This document shows positions 10,725 through 21,335 of a stretch of 64,000 bases of DNA, piece after piece. A program made the translations under genes and the position numbers. The notes beneath the pieces were generated by a model, which searched no databases, had not been told where the DNA came from, and worked only from the letters and a program-made list of their open reading frames with translations. Numbering within the stretch: position 1 is the first letter of the stretch; the number at the start of each line of letters is the position of its first letter. Source of the stretch: Amborella trichopoda (taxonomy: Eukaryota; Streptophyta; Magnoliopsida; Amborellales; Amborellaceae); contig NW_006498150.1 in the NCBI RefSeq assembly GCF_000471905.2, positions 547,924 through 611,923 on the forward strand, written 5' to 3'.

Positions 10725-12265
10725 AACAGTGAGTAAAACCCTTTGCTAAACCTACTCCAGAAAAGCCAACTATTAAATCTCAGCCTTAGAAAACCCTTAT
10801 GAGCTAAGGTTACAATAGGAATTCAATTGGACAAAATTTTTCAAAATTTTTTTTAATTCACATTTCTCTAATTCAAATTAAAAACTAGTACTCAAGCAGT
10901 CAAGCCAAATAAAATTTGGAAATGGCTGACCATCAACTTGAAACATTGGCAGGTAATGGCCACAGGAACCAAGGTGAACTAGTAACGCTTGACTATCGTC
11001 TCGAAACCTTGGCAGATAAGGGGTAGAGTAATTAGTGTGAGCCTATAAAATGACCATCGCCTGGAAGCGTTGGCACCAGGCACCCACTATAAATCTACCG
11101 CATTCAAGTGACTAATTCTTTATTTCTAAAAAACCTATGCTGGCTGGTGTTTGTTTAGCCATTCCTGTAAATCTGTTAAGTGGTCGCCTAGATGGTGGTT
11201 TTCCACCTTTCAACCTCCTTGCTTTTCTCTGTTTGCCCTTTTCTTCGAGATCTTTTGTGTCTTCTACCAAGCTAGAGAGAGAAACCCTTCATATATCAGT
11301 GTTAGGGTTTCAATGTTGTTGGTGGTGTTTTGGGGGGGTTTTCATTTAATCGAAATGGTGAGTCAAAATTGATTAATTTTTGTGTCTATTTTTTTTATTG
11401 AGCATTGGTAGTCTCTGTCTCCGTCGTTCTTATGAGACATACAGTTATTAATTTCAATTCCTTTTTAGTTGGTTATTTTTCTGTGTTATTTATCCGGTTT
11501 TATCTCTGTTGGCTGGTGTTTGTTTGACTAATCTTGATTTCATATTTTAATGGTTCATATGATTTTTCAAATGTCAATGTTGCATGTTTTAACAACATCA
11601 ATTTTAATGGTTCTTGCTACTTATTTTGGCTAGCTTCTACTTATTTGGCAATGAGTATGTCGCTTATTAATGCATGTCGGAGAAACAATTGGATACTGAG
11701 CCAGATATTGGTGTTTTTTGTGATCAGCAGAGGTATGTTGCTGTTTTTTTTATGAGCATAATTCATTTTTGTGAATCAAGATTAGTCCAATTTGATCACA
11801 AAATTGTTTATCTCAATTGACCACTAGTTTTTCTGAATTACTTGATGATTGTTTGCATCAAAAAGTGGCAACAGATAATGTCTATTGGCCTTAGTAATCT
11901 GATACAATCGAGAGAAGCATTGTTTACGAACATTTCTAATGGTTTATAGTTTGATCATGAATTTTCAGCAATGAAAACTTCGTGGTTTATATTTGTTTGA
12001 TCCAATATGTTGTTTAGAATACACGATGATCAATTATGATGAAGATTAAGATGATGCATATAAGAGAAACCATTGGATAACGAGCCATATAGTGCTGTTT
12101 TTTTTTCTTTCATTTAAGTATGGCAGTTATTGAATGTGTTGATGTTGTTGTTGATATTACGAAATCTGTTTGTAATTTTCATGGGTAACAAGTATGTGCA
12201 TTGAGAATGAATATGTGGGTGTCCTTGTACTAGAGCCTTCTTCTATCTAAGATCTATTCCTAAGG
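10725..12265. other. Non-coding stretch with degenerate repeats, left of the Harbinger relic
   Basis: At 10925-11095 a loose repeat recurs three times around GACCATC/GACTATCGTCTCGAAAC and TTGGCAG. At 11134-11155 and 11510-11530 the phrase GGCTGGTGTTTGTTT appears twice. Frames of 70-73 codons at 11137-11372 and 11534-11755 show no domain. The rest may be the upstream part of the Harbinger element, but no terminal repeats were seen. Confidence 0.35.
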
Positions 12266-12668
12266 ATGTCTACAGAAATTAGCATGGATAGCATGGAAGA
12301 TGATCTTAGGAAGAGCAACAAACTCATAGCAGCCTTACTAGATGTCTATGCAGCTTGTGTTCTGGTAGTGCAGAGAATCAGTAGACCGATTTCTATTAGG
12401 GTCTCGCTTATGAGAAAAATGAGGACAATGTCAATACTCGAATATCTCAAGGAACATATAGGCGATTAGAACTCATGATAAGAGAGCGAGGTCCATTGCA
12501 AGACACTGTAGGGATAACTGTTCAAGAACAGTTGGTCATATTCTTGTATACTATAAGTCACAACTTGACAAATAGGAAAATTGGACACGACTGTGGTCGC
12601 TCGGGCAAGACAATAGGCTGGCATTTCAACCAATCTCTAAATGCGATCTTAGCCCTTCATCGTGTTTG
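12266..12668 (+). pseudogene. PIF/Harbinger transposase N-terminal relic (HARBI1-like, DUF8040)
   Basis: The first frame (12266-12469) has the acidic start and 'AACVLVVQRISRPISIR', then 'RKMRTMSILEYLKEH', as in plant Harbinger-type transposases. The second (12475-12660) has 'VQEQLVIFLYTISHNLTNR' and then 'RSGKTIGWHFNQSLNAIL', the helix-turn-helix-like DUF8040 block that precedes the DDE nuclease. The two frames are separated by stop codons at 12467-12478. The DDE catalytic domain is absent: the homology ends at about 12662, where a LINE fragment begins. I infer that the LINE insertion or a deletion at that point removed the catalytic part. Confidence 0.7.
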
Positions 12669-13672
12669 ATAATTCAAATGTTTGCATTTTATGTAAACAA
12701 AGTGATGAGAATGGTGATCACATTTTCTTACATTGTTCGTTTACTCATGATATAAGGTGTCAGTTTTTTGATAAGCTTGGTGTTGTTGGCCCTCTACCTT
12801 GGAGTCATACTAATGTCATAGATCAGATATCCTCTGACGGGCTTTCTAAGGTGGGATTGTTGATTTTTCAAATAGGAAGGGTTACGGTGTTATGGGAGAT
12901 TTGGTTGGAGAGGAATAGACATGTATTTGAGGGCGCAGTTTTGGAGAACAGTTGTGTCAAGAGGAGAATTCAGCATACCATGTGGAGCTGGTTTTCGGTT
13001 ACCAAAGAAGGATTTGGGGTGTCTAAGGTGGACATGGAGAGTAACTTTAAGGTTTGATATCACAGAGGATGATTAAGGTGCGACATAAAGGGTAATGGAT
13101 TATGCCTGGTTTGGGGAGTCTAAAACTAAATTGTGATGGTAGTTCGATAGGTAATCCGAGACTAATAGGAATTGGAGGTGTGGTAAGGAACAATCTTGGT
13201 ATGTTTATTTTATGTTTTGCAGGTCCATGTAGTGTCAAGACGGCAAATGAAGCTAAGATATTGGCTGTTGTTCAAAGACTGAAAATTTTTAAAGAGCGGG
13301 GTTTGCAAGAATGTTGTGTAGTTGAATGTGACTCTCTTAATGTGGTGAATTGGTGTAATGGGGTTTCTAGACCACCTTGGAAGCTTAGATCATTATGGCT
13401 GGAAGCAATGGATTTGACCATAGATATGTATGTTACCTTCCAACATGTTTATAGGGAAGGGAATGGATTTGACCATAGATATGTCTGTTACCTTCCAACA
13501 TGTTTATAGGGAAGGGAATGAGATTGCTAATGCCTTAGCCAAATTGTTGATACCTTAGCCAAGAGAGGGGTGGTATGCAGGAGTTGGTTATTTCAGATGT
13601 TATTTTCATTTGATGTGTTTGTAGTTCTTTCTGATTAATAAAATTACGAAATATTGACAAAAAAAAAGAAGG
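12660..13672 (+). pseudogene. L1-type LINE 3' end: zf-RVT plus RNase H
   Basis: The frame 12662-13057 carries the reverse-transcriptase zinc-binding block (C-I-L-C-x8-HIFLHC) and 'VLWEIWLERNRHVFEG', then MWSWF. After a short break, 13102-13410 carries the RNase H domain: LKLNCDGSSIGNP, IGIGGVVRN, VECDSLNVVNWCNG, and later HVYREGNEIANALAK. A 55-bp tandem duplication (13410-13519) shifts the frame inside the domain. The 3' end has AATAAAATTACG and an A-run at ~13662-13671, fitting target-primed insertion. It is the same family as 8490-9230. It lies directly against the Harbinger relic, probably inserted into it. Confidence 0.8.
13410..13519 (+). repeat. 55-bp tandem duplication inside the LINE RNase H domain
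   Basis: Copies at 13410-13464 and 13465-13519 differ at a single base (ATGTATG versus ATGTCTG). Since 55 is not a multiple of 3, it shifts the frame after the histidine-containing HVYREGN segment. The near identity marks it as much younger than the element. Confidence 0.9.
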
Positions 13673-14454
13673 TAGAATTTAATTGTTTTTATTGAAATTT
13701 TATATTGTAGTTATAGAACCTAAAACAAGCATACGCAGTTATGCCATGTTATTTGTATCAGGCCTAAGCCAAATGATACAAGTACCCCACTTGTTATGGG
13801 CTCCATATTCAAACCATATGTTTTTAAAATTAAAATCTATTATTTTAAATTTGGAATCCAAAAGAATTAAGGGTATTTTGGTAATTTTACTCTACTCATA
13901 GGCCAAATTGTGAAAATACTATTTGAAGTAGCATTTTTGGGTAATTTTTCAGAAACAATTTCAGCAAAAGCACGAGAGAAATGATATTAATAAAGTAGCT
14001 ATTATTTAACCAGTGCTTAGGTGCTCATGGGAACAAGGAGCCACTTTTCAATCTACTCTAGAGATCCACTAGAAAATGTCATGTTCTTGAATTGCTTGCG
14101 AATCCATTCAATCCGCTCTCTCTATTCAGTCTCTACTCTCCTTCTTGGTTTGCCATTTTCTGACAGGTGATTGGAAACATAACACTCTGGAATTGATGAG
14201 GACTTTCGCCCCAATGTCGGCCATGTTAGATTTCAGAGTTTCAGTGAAACCTCAAATGGAAAGCAAGCTTCCAGCTCCCATTAGAGGCCCTGAGCTCTCA
14301 GCAGACCAATCCTTTTCTATTTCCCATATACGTTAGCAAGAATCCCTATTTCCACCATTACAGTACCAGAAACCCAATTGCTCCATTTATGAATCTCCTC
14401 AATTAAAAAAAGTAGTAAACGCTAGTTCCGCATTTTAGGGCCATAGGAAACACC
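13673..14454. other. Unassigned; possible exon-like frame at 14145-14336
   Basis: Mostly AT-rich. The 63-codon frame at 14145 contains 'KPQMESKLPAPIRGPELSAD', which has gene-like composition, but I recognise no family and see no convincing splice partners. It could be a captured gene fragment. Confidence 0.25.
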
Positions 14455-14602
14455 AACTCAAACTCGGCCCAACTCAGACCCGGCCCAACTCTGACCCGGC
14501 ACAACTCAGACCCGGCCCAACTCAGACCATGGCCCAACAACTCTGACCCGGCCCATCTCAAACCCTAGCCCAACTCTGACCCGACCCATCTCAGACAAAG
14601 CA
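14455..14602. repeat. 17-bp tandem repeat (CCCGGCCCAACTCNGAC)
   Basis: About eight imperfect copies of CCCGGCCCAACTCAGAC, alternating AGAC and TGAC. It begins near the GGCCCAACTC at 14468 and fades after GACCCATCTCAGAC. Confidence 0.85.
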
Positions 14603-14639
14603 CAGCTGGCAGTTCCTGAGTCAGACTCCATTGGGGAGG

Positions 14640-14985
14640 CTTCACCAACTATAGCGGAGGTCTAGTTGCACGACCTTAAACTGCATGGTCCTAGTTGCAT
14701 GACTTTAAACTGCATAACCACGGTCCAAGCTATATGACCTTAAACCATAGTGCACATCCTGGCCGCATGACGTTAAATTGCTTTGCCCAGGTCCAGGAGG
14801 CATGACCTTAAAGACGCCCCCACACATGTGCACACGTCCTTTATGTGCATCGTCACGCATGCCTTCCCAACCGACCCGTTTGTGTGTGCGCACCACTTTC
14901 ATTGCTTCCCCAGTGGAGTCACCAAGCTGGTTAGGTGCTTCGATCTCGCCCTCTGGATCTGGATGATCGAACGGCACATGTCTCG
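14640..14985 (-). repeat. Inverted fragment of the 19.3-20.2 kb array family
   Basis: Read on the minus strand this shows TTTAAGGTCATGCCTCCTGG, AACGTCATGCGGCCAGGATG and TGCACTATGGTTTAAGGTCA, the same ordered phrases as the plus strand at ~19340-19470 and ~19780-19930. The flanking part (ACTCCACTGGGGAAG, GACCCGTTT) matches ~19620-19720. So one copy of the array's core lies inverted just outside the left direct repeat. Confidence 0.75.
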
Positions 14986-15290
14986 GGTTTCAAGGGAACC
15001 CGGGACTTGATATCTCTCTCTCGAAAACCTTGCTCAAGAATAAGGGCAAGTAGACCAACAGATGAGAGAGGAATTTAAGGTGGGTTCGGGACTTACTCAG
15101 GCTGGCTCGCGTGGCCGCCATCTTAGATCACGAAGAAAGCCCCCCAATCGTAAAACTAGTTCGGAATCACTTCCCTTGGCTTGTATGCTCCTGTTATTGC
15201 AATCATACACATATGGCAGATGTTACAAGACAAGTGGGTCAAGGGACCCCACCTTGCCTTTGGGAGAACGTACACAGGCGTACACATTCA
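14985..15290 (+). repeat. Left ~300-bp direct repeat (candidate LTR)
   Basis: It begins TGTCTCGGGTTTCAAGGGAA and ends near the phrase GGGACCCCACCTTGCCTTTG then GAACGTACAC. It matches ~20734-21028 over its whole length with scattered substitutions. Both copies begin with TGT, as LTRs do, but I found no matching CA end, PBS or polypurine tract, so LTR status is inference. No coding capacity. Confidence 0.6.
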
Positions 15291-15728
15291 AAAAAAAGAA
15301 AAGAAGAGTGAGGAAGAAAGATTAGGATTAGAAGAATTTGACCAGACGGTGAGACCGACACAGTGACTAAACTAGTAAGTAATTGATCTGGCGTGGCAGT
15401 AAAACAAGCTCGATGACTCAAACAGGCTCAACAGAATTACTACTAGACGACAAAACCAATACAGACTAGCTTAACACGATGGTTAGTCCGTCGTGACGGT
15501 AAAGAGGGCATAATAACCTTGATCGGCACAACGGCATTACGGCTTAACGACAGGACTACCATGGAAGACTAGTCTCGACCCCTCTTAATCAAACAAAAAA
15601 ATAAAAGAAAGAATAGAAATCAGAGAGAGAGAGAAAGGAAGAAGGATAAGAGAAGAAGAAGAAAATAAAAAGAAGGGGAAAGAGGAGGACACAGACGACA
15701 ATGATAAAGAGAGAAGAGAGAAAAAGAA

Positions 15729-16345
15729 CACAGGCGGCGATGTGCTTCCGCTGTCTATGATAGAAGACAGAGAGAGAGAAGGAACACAGGCGGCAATAGG
15801 CTTGCACCTATGTGTCAGAAGAAAGAGCAGTGGGAAAGAACACAGGAGGCGATGGGTTTCGCCGCCTGTGATAGAAGAACAAGGATGAAAAACACAAGTG
15901 GCCTTAGGCTTGCGCCGGCTATGACTGAAGAGAAGAAAGAGAGAGAAAACACATGCAACGATAAACTTGTGCCGTCTGTGATAGAAGAGAAGAAAGAGAG
16001 AGAAAGCGCAGGCAGCGGCGATAGGCTTGCACCGTCTGTGACAAAAGGGAAGAAAGAGAGATAAAGCACATGCGGCGATAGGCTTGCGTTGTGACAAAAG
16101 AGAGGAAAGGGAGAGAAAACACAGGCGGCGATAAGCTTGTGTCGTCTGTGATAGAAGAGAAGTAAGAGAGAGAGAAAGCACAGGCGGCGATAGGCTTGCG
16201 CTGTCTGTGATAGAAGAGAAGAAAAAGAGAGAAAGCACAGGCGGCGATAGGCTTGTGCCGTCTGTGATAGAGGAGAAGAAAGAGAGAGAAAACACAGGCG
16301 GCGATATGCTTACGCCGTCTGTGACAAAAGAGAAGAAAGAGAGAA
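15729..16345. repeat. 57-bp minisatellite, about 11 units
   Basis: The unit reads about ACAGGCGGCGATAGGCTTGC, then GCCGTCTGTGATAGAAGAGA, then AGAAAGAGAGAGAAAGC. Units vary from 51 to 60 bp, mostly 57. Because 57 is 19 codons, long frames stay open on both strands: on the minus strand a 19-residue motif such as HRRRKPIAACAFSLFLLFY repeats across a 236-codon frame (15585-16295) and an overlapping 156-codon frame. I read these as by-products of the repeat, not proteins: residue use is extreme and different frames are open at once. Confidence 0.85.
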
Positions 16346-16439
16346 TTTTGGCAAAGGCCCAGCCTTAGCCCACTTGGCTCACTGTTCATGTCTCATGAAC
16401 AGGAGGGCATCACACCAGACGATAGGTCCACCATACGTG

Positions 16440-16770
16440 AATGGAGATAGAAAGAGGAGCAGGGAAAGAGGGACACGATAAGCCAGAGGAGGAAGAGAGA
16501 GAAAGAGATAAAAATGAAAGCAGGAAAGAGAGACATGATAGACCAGAGGAGGAAGAGAGAGAAAGAGATAAAAATGAAAGCAAGAAAGAGAAAGGGAGAG
16601 AGAAAAGAAGAGAGAAAGAGATGAGAGAGAAAGGAGGAAGAAAGAGAGAGATAGAGATGAGAGAGAAAAGAGGAGAGAGAAAGATAGGGATAGAGATGAG
16701 AGAGAAAAGAGGAGAGAGAAAGATAGGGATAGAGATGAGAGAGAAAAGAGGAGAGAGAAAATTACCTTAT
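16440..16770. repeat. GA-rich tandem arrays (60-bp x2, then 39-bp x3)
   Basis: Two 60-bp units begin at ~16472 (GACACGATAAGCCAGAGGAG and GACATGATAGACCAGAGGAG). Three 39-bp units follow at ~16655-16765 (GAGATGAGAGAGAAAAGAGG...). Both periods are multiples of three, which leaves a 130-codon Glu/Arg/Lys-only frame open at 16441-16833. It is purine-strand low complexity, not a convincing gene. Confidence 0.8.
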
Positions 16771-17060
16771 CGAAGGGTATTGACCATTTTCTTCTCTCTC
16801 CAAGATGCACCCAGGAACTTAAGCAAGAATTGAAATCTTTATTGAATGATTGAATAATGAACCAAAGGTTATTTACAATTAGGTTTTGCATGTTTATATA
16901 AAACTGGGCCCAAACATGGGTGGATACCCAAAAACTAACCTAATTGATGATAATTACAATTATTTTGAATTAAAAAAAATTAAACAAATACGGTGCAAAA
17001 TGACTGTTTTGCCCCTGCCTAACAATAGATGGAATTCCATAATAGTTCTTGCTACTGAGC
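16771..17060 (-). promoter_or_regulatory. LTR-like promoter and polyadenylation block on the minus strand
   Basis: On the minus strand the order is a TATA-like TTTTATATAAACATG (~16888-16902) followed ~50 bp on by AATAAAG (~16838-16844), a spacing and order typical of an LTR R region. No second copy of this stretch occurs in the window, so this is a guess at an LTR remnant rather than an identified one. Confidence 0.3.
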
Positions 17061-19330
17061 GATAACTTGCGTGATCTCTCATGACTAATCCGAGGTTACT
17101 CTGATGCCCGTTTGATCGAAAGATGATTGTTTTCTTGTAGGGTTCTGCATGTCGATCAATTTGATACCAACTTCGAGCCATGAATCGTATTTTTAAGCCA
17201 CGATCATAAGACTTGAAATTTGCATGAATCTTGAAAACTTCGGATCGATATTGTGCTCGTTCCTTGATGTTTTTCCATGATTTCTTCGCTGTAGTGCACT
17301 AAGCATGCCGTCACGATTGTGTGGCAACAAACGGGATGCAATTTGGAGCCCGAACGAAGATTTTGCAACTTTTGGGTTTTGGTCGGAATTTAGAATTCGA
17401 CAGCCGGAATTTACGGTCACTGTGTTGCCTTCGTGTGCAAAATCCAACCGTTCATCATGTACGGGGCTTGGACCAATGGTAGCTCTGGACCTTACGCACA
17501 CAATGGAATTGGTTTTGCGTCGATCTGATGTACGAGCGTCGCGATTTGGTCGTTCAAGTGAGGCGTGTCGCTGATAAATTTTCTGCAACTTCTTCACGAA
17601 TCAACAGCTTCTCTCTAGCTTTTCCCTGCTTGGACGTCGTCACGGGGTGTACCACATATCGAAACGCTCGTCTTAACGAGAAGAACACGCTTACAAAATT
17701 TGAACGCGATCCAACTCGGGACGAGTGAGATATTGGCCCCGAGAGTCACTGCCTGTGACTGTAAAAATAGTCACCTTTAATGGTGTTTTGATGCAGGGTG
17801 GCGACACGAGAATAGTGTGCGGCTACTCCTATTTCAATGTTTTGCTCATAACTTATCCTGGAGTGTCCGATTAAGCCAAAACTTGACTCATAAGGGTTTT
17901 TGACTGTGCTGGATCTAATGGTGGTGGTCCCACAGTAATTTGACGTACCGAAAATATAATTCTAGTTGTGGGGTTTGTTTCAGGGTGCTAGAGGCTGTTT
18001 TTCCTAAAATTGTTTCTTTGTGTTCATTGCCTTAGACATTTTGGAATGCGAAGAAACTTGGCATGTGGCCTTTTGGAGTGCTTACGAAGATCTTGACCAG
18101 CTCTGGGGCTATTATGAGACTTGTCGAGAATTCCACTGTTTTGTCAGGCTTTATTGACTGGCTGCCTCTTTATTCTGCATCAAGGACCAAGGTGCTGAAA
18201 AATGTGTTCAAACAGCTTGCCCGTCGAATGTTGTGCTTCGAGAGAAACGAGAAGGACAACATTCGAAGTTTCCTTCGGCTTTATTGCTTTTTTTCTTCAT
18301 AGCCACAGGACCACGTGAATGCCGAGGAGATTCACACAATGCTGCAACTAGGATGCTCTGATGTTGGGATGCATTGTTCGCAGGTCCGTCCATAGAGACT
18401 TTAGGAGGAGAATTTTTTGAGGGATCCTGTCAAAGTCGTCACCCTCAAGGGACTAGTTGTGATTGATAGATGAGGATTTTGTAAGGACCTCGTGATCAGA
18501 ATAAAGCCCATCTGGTAATTGAGTGCCATGTCGAAGGGCATTGTTCTCATTTGGTCTGGGTTTGTTTGTATCATTTGGTGTTAAGCCACATTTCGAGGAT
18601 TTTGTGAATGGTGTGCTGAAGGGCCTTCTGACGGCGCCATCAACTTTGTGCACCAGTTATTCCTTGGCAAGTAGGGTACCTCAGTTTTTTGAGGTGACTT
18701 AGCTTTGAGTATAACCCCTACCCACTGTTGTGCAGTTCTGACAATCAAGATACCTATCGATCCTGATTACCTCACCAAAGTCATGGTTGACTTAGGCTTC
18801 TTGGGACGTCTTCAACATTTTTGGAGTGTATTGGTAACCTCCTGAGAATGATGCTCTTCTTCATGAGACTTATCTTGCTTTCTTGGCAAATCTTCTGCTC
18901 ATCGAGTCCTTCCTGTAAATGGACTCAGGCTGTCAGAATCTTTCCTTGAAGCTCGTATTTTTGAGTCTTGGTATTGTGATACAAGGGATTTTTCTTTTTT
19001 TAAATGCGTGCTGAAACCACCTATAGAGGCGAGTGCTGCATTAACATGCTTATTGGTCCGAGCGTCCTTTGTGGATTTTCACTGGGACTTTGGGAAGCGA
19101 CGCCGTAGAGACGGTTTTCACCAACTTCCTTTTTATTTGGGACTCGTTTACCCTTGACCTTTCGGCCATGTCCACCTTTTTTTTTCATTTTTACTCACGG
19201 TGCCCTTTCGAAGTTTTCACCGTGCTCAGGTTTTTTTTTCACGGAACTCTTTTACTCATGGCTTTGTGACCATGCCCGTCCGTCATTTTTACTTATGGCG
19301 TTCCCTTGTCCAGGTGTGCACCATGCCCAT
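17061..19330. other. Moderate-GC internal sequence, no family recognised
   Basis: Frames of 60-134 codons occur (for example minus 17193-17597 and plus 18063-18302), but none shows a domain. The stretch lies between tandem arrays and within the ~6-kb block bounded by direct repeats, so it may be the internal region of a non-autonomous LTR element. Pyrimidine runs occur at 19175-19260. Confidence 0.3.
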
Positions 19331-20175
19331 TATTATTATTATTATTGTGAAGGCGTGTTTAGGGTCATGCCTTCGGGACCTGTGCAAAGCAGTTTAACGT
19401 CATACGGCCAGGACGTGCACTATGGTTTAAAGTCATACAGCTGGACCGTGGTGGGGATGGATGGCAGTCTATAGAGGCCATGGAGTGAGTATGGTGGTAG
19501 TTTTAGCTCGCTTTGGGGAGATGACACGAGGCTACCTATGAAAGATGAATGATGTATGAAAGGAAGGTGGAAAGTGGTAACCCACTAACTGACAACGAGT
19601 ATGGATGGCGAAATGGCTCGCCGTTCTGTGAGCATGGGTGAGACTCACTGGGGAATGACGGATGTTGGCAATGAAAAAATGTGGACTCACTAGGGAGTCG
19701 GTGAAGATGGTGTGCACCTGAACGGGTCGGCTAGGAAAGGCGTACATGAAGATACACGTAAAGGGCGTGTGCACATATGTGGTAGGGCGTATTTAAGGTC
19801 ATGCCTCTTGGACCTGTGCTAAGTAGTTTAACGTCATGCGGTCAGGATATGCACTATGGTTTTAGGTCATATAGCTTGGAACATAGCTATGCAGTTTAGA
19901 AGCATGCAGCTTGGACCATGCAGTTTAAGGTCATGCAACTAGACCTCCACTACTGTTTAAGGTCATATAGTTCGGACCAGGGTGCTGAGTCTTTTAACGT
20001 CATGCGGCTATGACGTGTACTATTGTTTAGGGTCATATAGTTTGGACCGTACAGTTTAAGGTCGTGCAGCTAGACCTCCGCTATAGTTTATGGTCGTATA
20101 GTTTGGACCATGCAGTTTAGGGTCGTGCACCTAGATCGAGGCTGTACAGTTTAAGGTCATGCAGCGCGGACCGTG
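19330..20175 (+). repeat. Degenerate tandem array (TTTAAGGTCATGCAGCTNGACC)
   Basis: About 15-20 imperfect repeats of GTTTAAGGTCATGCAGCTNGGACC/GTTTAAGGTCATATAGNTTGGACC in alternation, densest at 19790-20175. Each half-unit is ~25-30 bp, and pairs form ~55-bp higher-order units with CTAGACCTCCRCTATAGTTT. An inverted fragment lies at 14640-14985. Confidence 0.75.
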
Positions 20176-20214
20176 GTGTAGGTCTCCATGTGGGTGAAGT
20201 TGCATGGGGAATAA

Positions 20215-20560
20215 GTCTGTAGATGGAAATCTGACTCCTTGGGGATAAAATGGTTAAGGCCAACAAGGGGTTCAGATAAGAAGACCGACTTCATTGGGGA
20301 TAATGGGAACAAGTGTGGGTCCCTTAGAGGTGAAAAATGGTACTTGAGTCCTTGAGGACAGGATAACTAAGTATGAGGCGGACCCATTGGGGGTTGCAGT
20401 GGTAAAAATAAAGACCCTCCCTCTACTGGGGATAATGAGCTACAGTACGAGTATGACTCCTACCGGGGATGAGAAGTCACGTCCTGGATACCACTCCGTT
20501 GGGGATAATAGGTCACGGTCAGGGTGCAACTCTATTGGGGATAACAATAGTAGGACATGC
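20215..20560 (+). repeat. Degenerate array around TTGGGGATAA
   Basis: The phrase CYCYRTTGGGGATAAYRG recurs seven or eight times at ~45-60-bp spacing (near 20240, 20290, 20390, 20430, 20465, 20508, 20535), alternating with GTCACG or GAGTATGACTCC. It continues the preceding array without a gap. Confidence 0.65.
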
Positions 20561-20733
20561 ACATGCTTTAGCATGGGGCGTGCGACAATGATCATTTCTT
20601 GAACACTCAATCGGCATTGGGTCTTTTGAAAATGCAGTTGGCGTTGAGGTTGGCCAATACTATTTCTTGAATAGCCAAATGACACTGAGGTTTAAAAAAA
20701 CGTAGCCGATGTTGAGGCCAGTCGTGCTTGTCA

Positions 20734-21030
20734 GGTTTCAAGGGAACCCGAGACTTGAGATCGCTCTCCCGGGAACCTTGCTCAAGAACAAGGGCATGTA
20801 GACCAACCGATGAGAGAGGCATTTAAGGTGGATTCGGGATTTACCCGGGCTGGCTCGCGTGGGTGCCCTCTTAGATCACGAAAAAGCCCCCCAATCATAA
20901 AATTGGTTTGGAATCGCCTCCCTTGGCCTGTATTCTCCTGTTTCTGCAATCACACACATATGACAAATGTTACTAGACAAGTGGGTCAAGGGACCCCACC
21001 TTGCCTTTGGGGAACGTACACGGGCACCAC
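20734..21030 (+). repeat. Right ~300-bp direct repeat (candidate LTR)
   Basis: Partner of 14985-15290. It opens TGTCAGGTTTCAAGGGAACC and keeps the landmarks CTCAAGAACAAGGGCATGTA, GGCTGGCTCGCGTGG, TCTTAGATCACGAAAAAG and AAGTGGGTCAAGGGACCCCA. After 21030 the two copies diverge completely: a CT-rich tract here, GA-rich arrays on the left. Confidence 0.6.
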
Positions 21031-21109
21031 AGACCAGCCAAGCTCCTTATGGGTTCCATGTCCCCTTCAAATTCAATGAAGCCCATTTCTTGGCTTTCTC
21101 GCTCATGCA

Positions 21110-21335
21110 ATCATGCTGATCATCTCTCTCTCTCCTTCCAAATTCAATGAAGCTAAATGGTCTCTCTGTCTCCATTTGAAATATCTCTCTCTCCATTTCA
21201 AATGAATCTCAGTCTCTCCACAAGTGAAATGGTCTCTCTCCATTTGAAACGGGTCTCTCTCTCGCATTTCGCAACGCAGAGGAAGTAGAAGGGTTGACAC
21301 TTCCTTCAAGCTGTGTTTCTTTCTCTCTCTAGGTT
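21110..21335. repeat. CT-rich degenerate repeat
   Basis: TCTCTCTCTCCATTTGAAA and close variants recur five times, interspersed with AATTCAATGAAGC. Low-complexity, no coding value. Confidence 0.6.

Noticed and set aside
15585-16389. Minus-strand frames of 236 and 156 codons as possible repeat proteins
   Set aside because: They coincide with the 57-bp array, several frames are open at once on both strands, and residue use simply mirrors the repeat.
16441-16833. 130-codon Glu/Arg/Lys-rich frame
   Set aside because: It is GA-repeat DNA read in one frame; there is no start context, no domain and no non-repeat coding sequence.
16379-16891. 170-codon minus frame rich in Ser/Leu/Phe
   Set aside because: It is the complement of the same GA arrays.
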